From: Oligoflexia bacterium
GTDB lineage: Bacteria > Bdellovibrionota > UBA1018
Direction: 5' to 3'
Length of the DNA: 7,492 nt
Assembly: GCA_903854365.1 (NCBI GenBank)
Contig: CAINWE010000484.1
Span: forward strand, 1-7,492
Both the position numbers and the translations under genes were made by a program. The notes beneath the pieces are model-generated. The model worked only from the letters and a program-made list of their open reading frames with translations. It ran no database searches and was not told where the DNA came from. Position 1 is the stretch's first letter. Each line of letters opens with the position of its first letter. Positions 6,162-7,492 of the stretch are shown in pieces.

Positions 6162-7427
6162 CTATTTTCCAATACAAAAGTTGGAAAAAATTTTTCCAAG
6201 GATATCGTCAGGTAGCGTTTCCCCCACTAAAGGGGCGAGGTCGTTGAGTGCCTGTCGGAGATCTGAGGCAAAAAGATCGATTTCCGGCACCCCGATCGCC
6301 CGCCTGAGGTGGGCGAGGGCATCGTTCACAGCTCGTGCATGTTCTAATCGAGTGAGAATGAGCTCGCCAGGCTTGCGTTCAAGGGATCTCTCGCAAAAAT
6401 TGGCTATATTCTGCGCTGCTTCGCTCACCCCTAGTCCCGTGACGGATGAGACTTCTGCGAGAGTTGAAATACCAAGTTCTTGAAGAATATTTCGGGCAGA
6501 TTGAACTTCGGACCGATCAGAAGTGTCGACTTTGGTGAGGATGCCCAGTGCTTTTGATCGGAGCAGCGGGGGTAAGGTTTTGCTCATCGCATCCCATTGC
6601 TCGCGAATTGCAGAACCCGGAGAGTGGGGGTCGATGATCCACAAGATTAAATCCGCATTTTTTGCAGCATCCAAAGTGCGCTCGATCCCAAATTTCTCGA
6701 TCGTATCCTGCGTCAGCCGGAGGCCTGCGGTGTCCTCAAGTCGGAGTGTGAGCGAGGTCTTCACACCACGCAGTGTCAGCTTTTCTCGGATGACATCGCG
6801 AGTTGTGCCCGCTATCTCAGAGACAATCGAGCGGTCCTCGCCTAATAAGGCATTGAAAAAGCTCGATTTCCCAGCGTTGGGCAGTCCTACGAGCGCGACG
6901 CGGATGCCCTCTTGGAGTTGTGTTCCTCGCTGATAGGACTGACTGAGGTCCTCGAGCGCATGAACGACGCCCTCTAGTCTTTCCTTGAGCTTCGGTAGTG
7001 AGACGGCCTCGATATCCTGATCGGCAAAATCAATACCCACTTCGCTGAGTGCTGCAATTTCCCGGAGATTTCTGCCGAGGCTTGCCACCAACTGCGATTG
7101 ATAGCCAGAAAGCTTCTCAAGTGCCACGGAAACTGCGGCGTCGTTCGTGGCCCCGATGAGATCAGCAATTGCTTGGGCCTGAAAGAGAGAAATTTTTCCA
7201 TTTCTTACGGCTCGAAAGCTGAATTCTCCGGGTAGTGCTTGCCTTGCTCCCCAATGGGAGAGGGTTTCTAGCAGGCGCTGGGCGATCCATGGATTGCCAT
7301 GGATGTGGTATTCGATCAGGTCCTCCCCAGTATAACTGTCTGGGCAGGCAAAACCGGCCCAAAGAGCTTGGTCGAGCATTTCGTCATTTTCAGACCAAAG
7401 CGTTGCTAGGGTGAGTTTAATACTGGA
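6162..7427 (-). CDS. mnmE: tRNA uridine-5-carboxymethylaminomethyl modification GTPase MnmE (TrmE), 5' partial
   Basis: MnmE works with MnmG to add the carboxymethylaminomethyl group at C5 of the wobble uridine in certain tRNAs. Numbering from ATG at 7379 (405 residues), part of the N-terminal domain carries SYTGED (15-20) and HIHG (25-28), followed by LPGEFSFRAVRNGK (49-62) and QAQAIADLI (67-75). The GTPase domain has G1 GLPNAGKSS (165-173), G2 GTTRDV (191-196), G3 DTAG (216-219) and G4 TKVD (282-285, usually NKxD). The protein ends in the diagnostic FCIGK (401-405), whose Cys is conserved. ATG 7379 is not the true start. It has no ribosome binding site, recognisable homology continues upstream of it (LATLWSENDE aligns with the segment before the PxSxTGED motif), and about 45 N-terminal residues of the family are missing. 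The frame is open to 7427, then meets TGA at 7428-7430, with a likely continuation in another frame. No mnmG follows downstream. Confidence 0.93.
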   Translation of the reverse strand, partial: SSIKLTLATLWSENDEMLDQALWAGFACPDSYTGEDLIEYHIHGNPWIAQRLLETLSHWGARQALPGEFSFRAVRNGKISLFQAQAIADLIGATNDAAVSVALEKLSGYQSQLVASLGRNLREIAALSEVGIDFADQDIEAVSLPKLKERLEGVVHALEDLSQSYQRGTQLQEGIRVALVGLPNAGKSSFFNALLGEDRSIVSEIAGTTRDVIREKLTLRGVKTSLTLRLEDTAGLRLTQDTIEKFGIERTLDAAKNADLILWIIDPHSPGSAIREQWDAMSKTLPPLLRSKALGILTKVDTSDRSEVQSARNILQELGISTLAEVSSVTGLGVSEAAQNIANFCERSLERKPGELILTRLEHARAVNDALAHLRRAIGVPEIDLFASDLRQALNDLAPLVGETLPDDILGKIFSNFCIGK

Positions 7428-7491
7428 TCAGCTGAAAAAGATTGCTATAACCACAAACGCTATACCCACGCTCAAGGATAATCTTGGAAGC
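7417..7491 (-). pseudogene. mnmE: Probable out-of-frame 5' continuation of mnmE
   Basis: One base out of phase with the main mnmE frame, this frame is open from the window edge to TAA at 7417-7419 and encodes 24 residues beginning ASKIILERGYS. Its position and an A-x-x-I-x-x-x pattern could match the MnmE segment after the RxSGP motif, and joining the frames would give a plausible spacing to the TGED motif. The shift would have to lie between 7417 and 7430; dropping one T of TATTAAA at about 7416-7422 is one way. The resemblance is weak and the window ends here, so this is tentative. Confidence 0.4.
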
Positions 7492-7492
7492 A

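Noticed and set aside
6523..6933. Plus-strand open frame of 136 codons and others opposite mnmE
   Set aside because: These are antisense to the MnmE GTPase domain, which carries all G motifs.
1..7492. tRNA, rRNA, CRISPR array, riboswitch (including a cobalamin riboswitch) or insertion sequence
   Set aside because: I saw no cloverleaf, no regularly spaced repeats, no transposase motifs with terminal repeats and no B12-box-like leader. The operon leader is only 61 bases, too short for a cobalamin riboswitch.

Overview
The window looks like chromosomal DNA from a bacterium of moderate GC content that uses acyl-CoA metabolism and coenzyme B12. I cannot name the lineage. The MnmE sequence has an ALPGEFS-type motif that I loosely associate with bdellovibrio-like, chlamydial or verrucomicrobial proteins, but this is only an impression. 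All recognisable genes lie on the minus strand and are read from right to left.

Layout from high to low coordinates. (1) About 7491-6162: mnmE, the tRNA-modifying GTPase. It is cut by the window edge and has an apparent frameshift near its 5' end. (2) 6101-6161: a 61-base spacer holding the ribosome binding site of the next gene. (3) 6100-1045: a tight five-gene operon. In order of transcription it encodes 3-hydroxybutyryl-CoA dehydrogenase (hbd, split by an apparent one-base frameshift), a crotonase-type enoyl-CoA hydratase, a short-chain acyl-CoA dehydrogenase, the large subunit of a B12-dependent acyl-CoA mutase, and its separate B12-binding small subunit. (4) 781-1044: an AT-rich gene-free spacer with palindromes. 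(5) 4-780 on the plus strand: an open frame of unknown function converging on the operon, possibly a small exported protein.

The most informative point is the mutase. It would usually be labelled methylmalonyl-CoA mutase. However, the two residues that hold the substrate carboxylate in that enzyme (Tyr89 and Arg207 in the Propionibacterium enzyme) are Phe112 and Gln230 here, which is the published signature of isobutyryl-CoA mutase. The 583 + 139 residue two-subunit format also fits IcmA/IcmB. The operon then reads as one route: acetoacetyl-CoA, 3-hydroxybutyryl-CoA, crotonyl-CoA, n-butyryl-CoA, isobutyryl-CoA. It could run in either direction, to make branched acyl-CoA starters or to feed isobutyrate/valine carbon into beta-oxidation. 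The thiolase, electron-transfer flavoprotein and mutase chaperone GTPase are not in the window.

Two independent reading-frame breaks (mnmE and hbd) in 7.5 kb suggest indel errors in a draft or metagenomic assembly, although real mutations cannot be excluded. I see no tRNA, rRNA, CRISPR array or intact mobile element.
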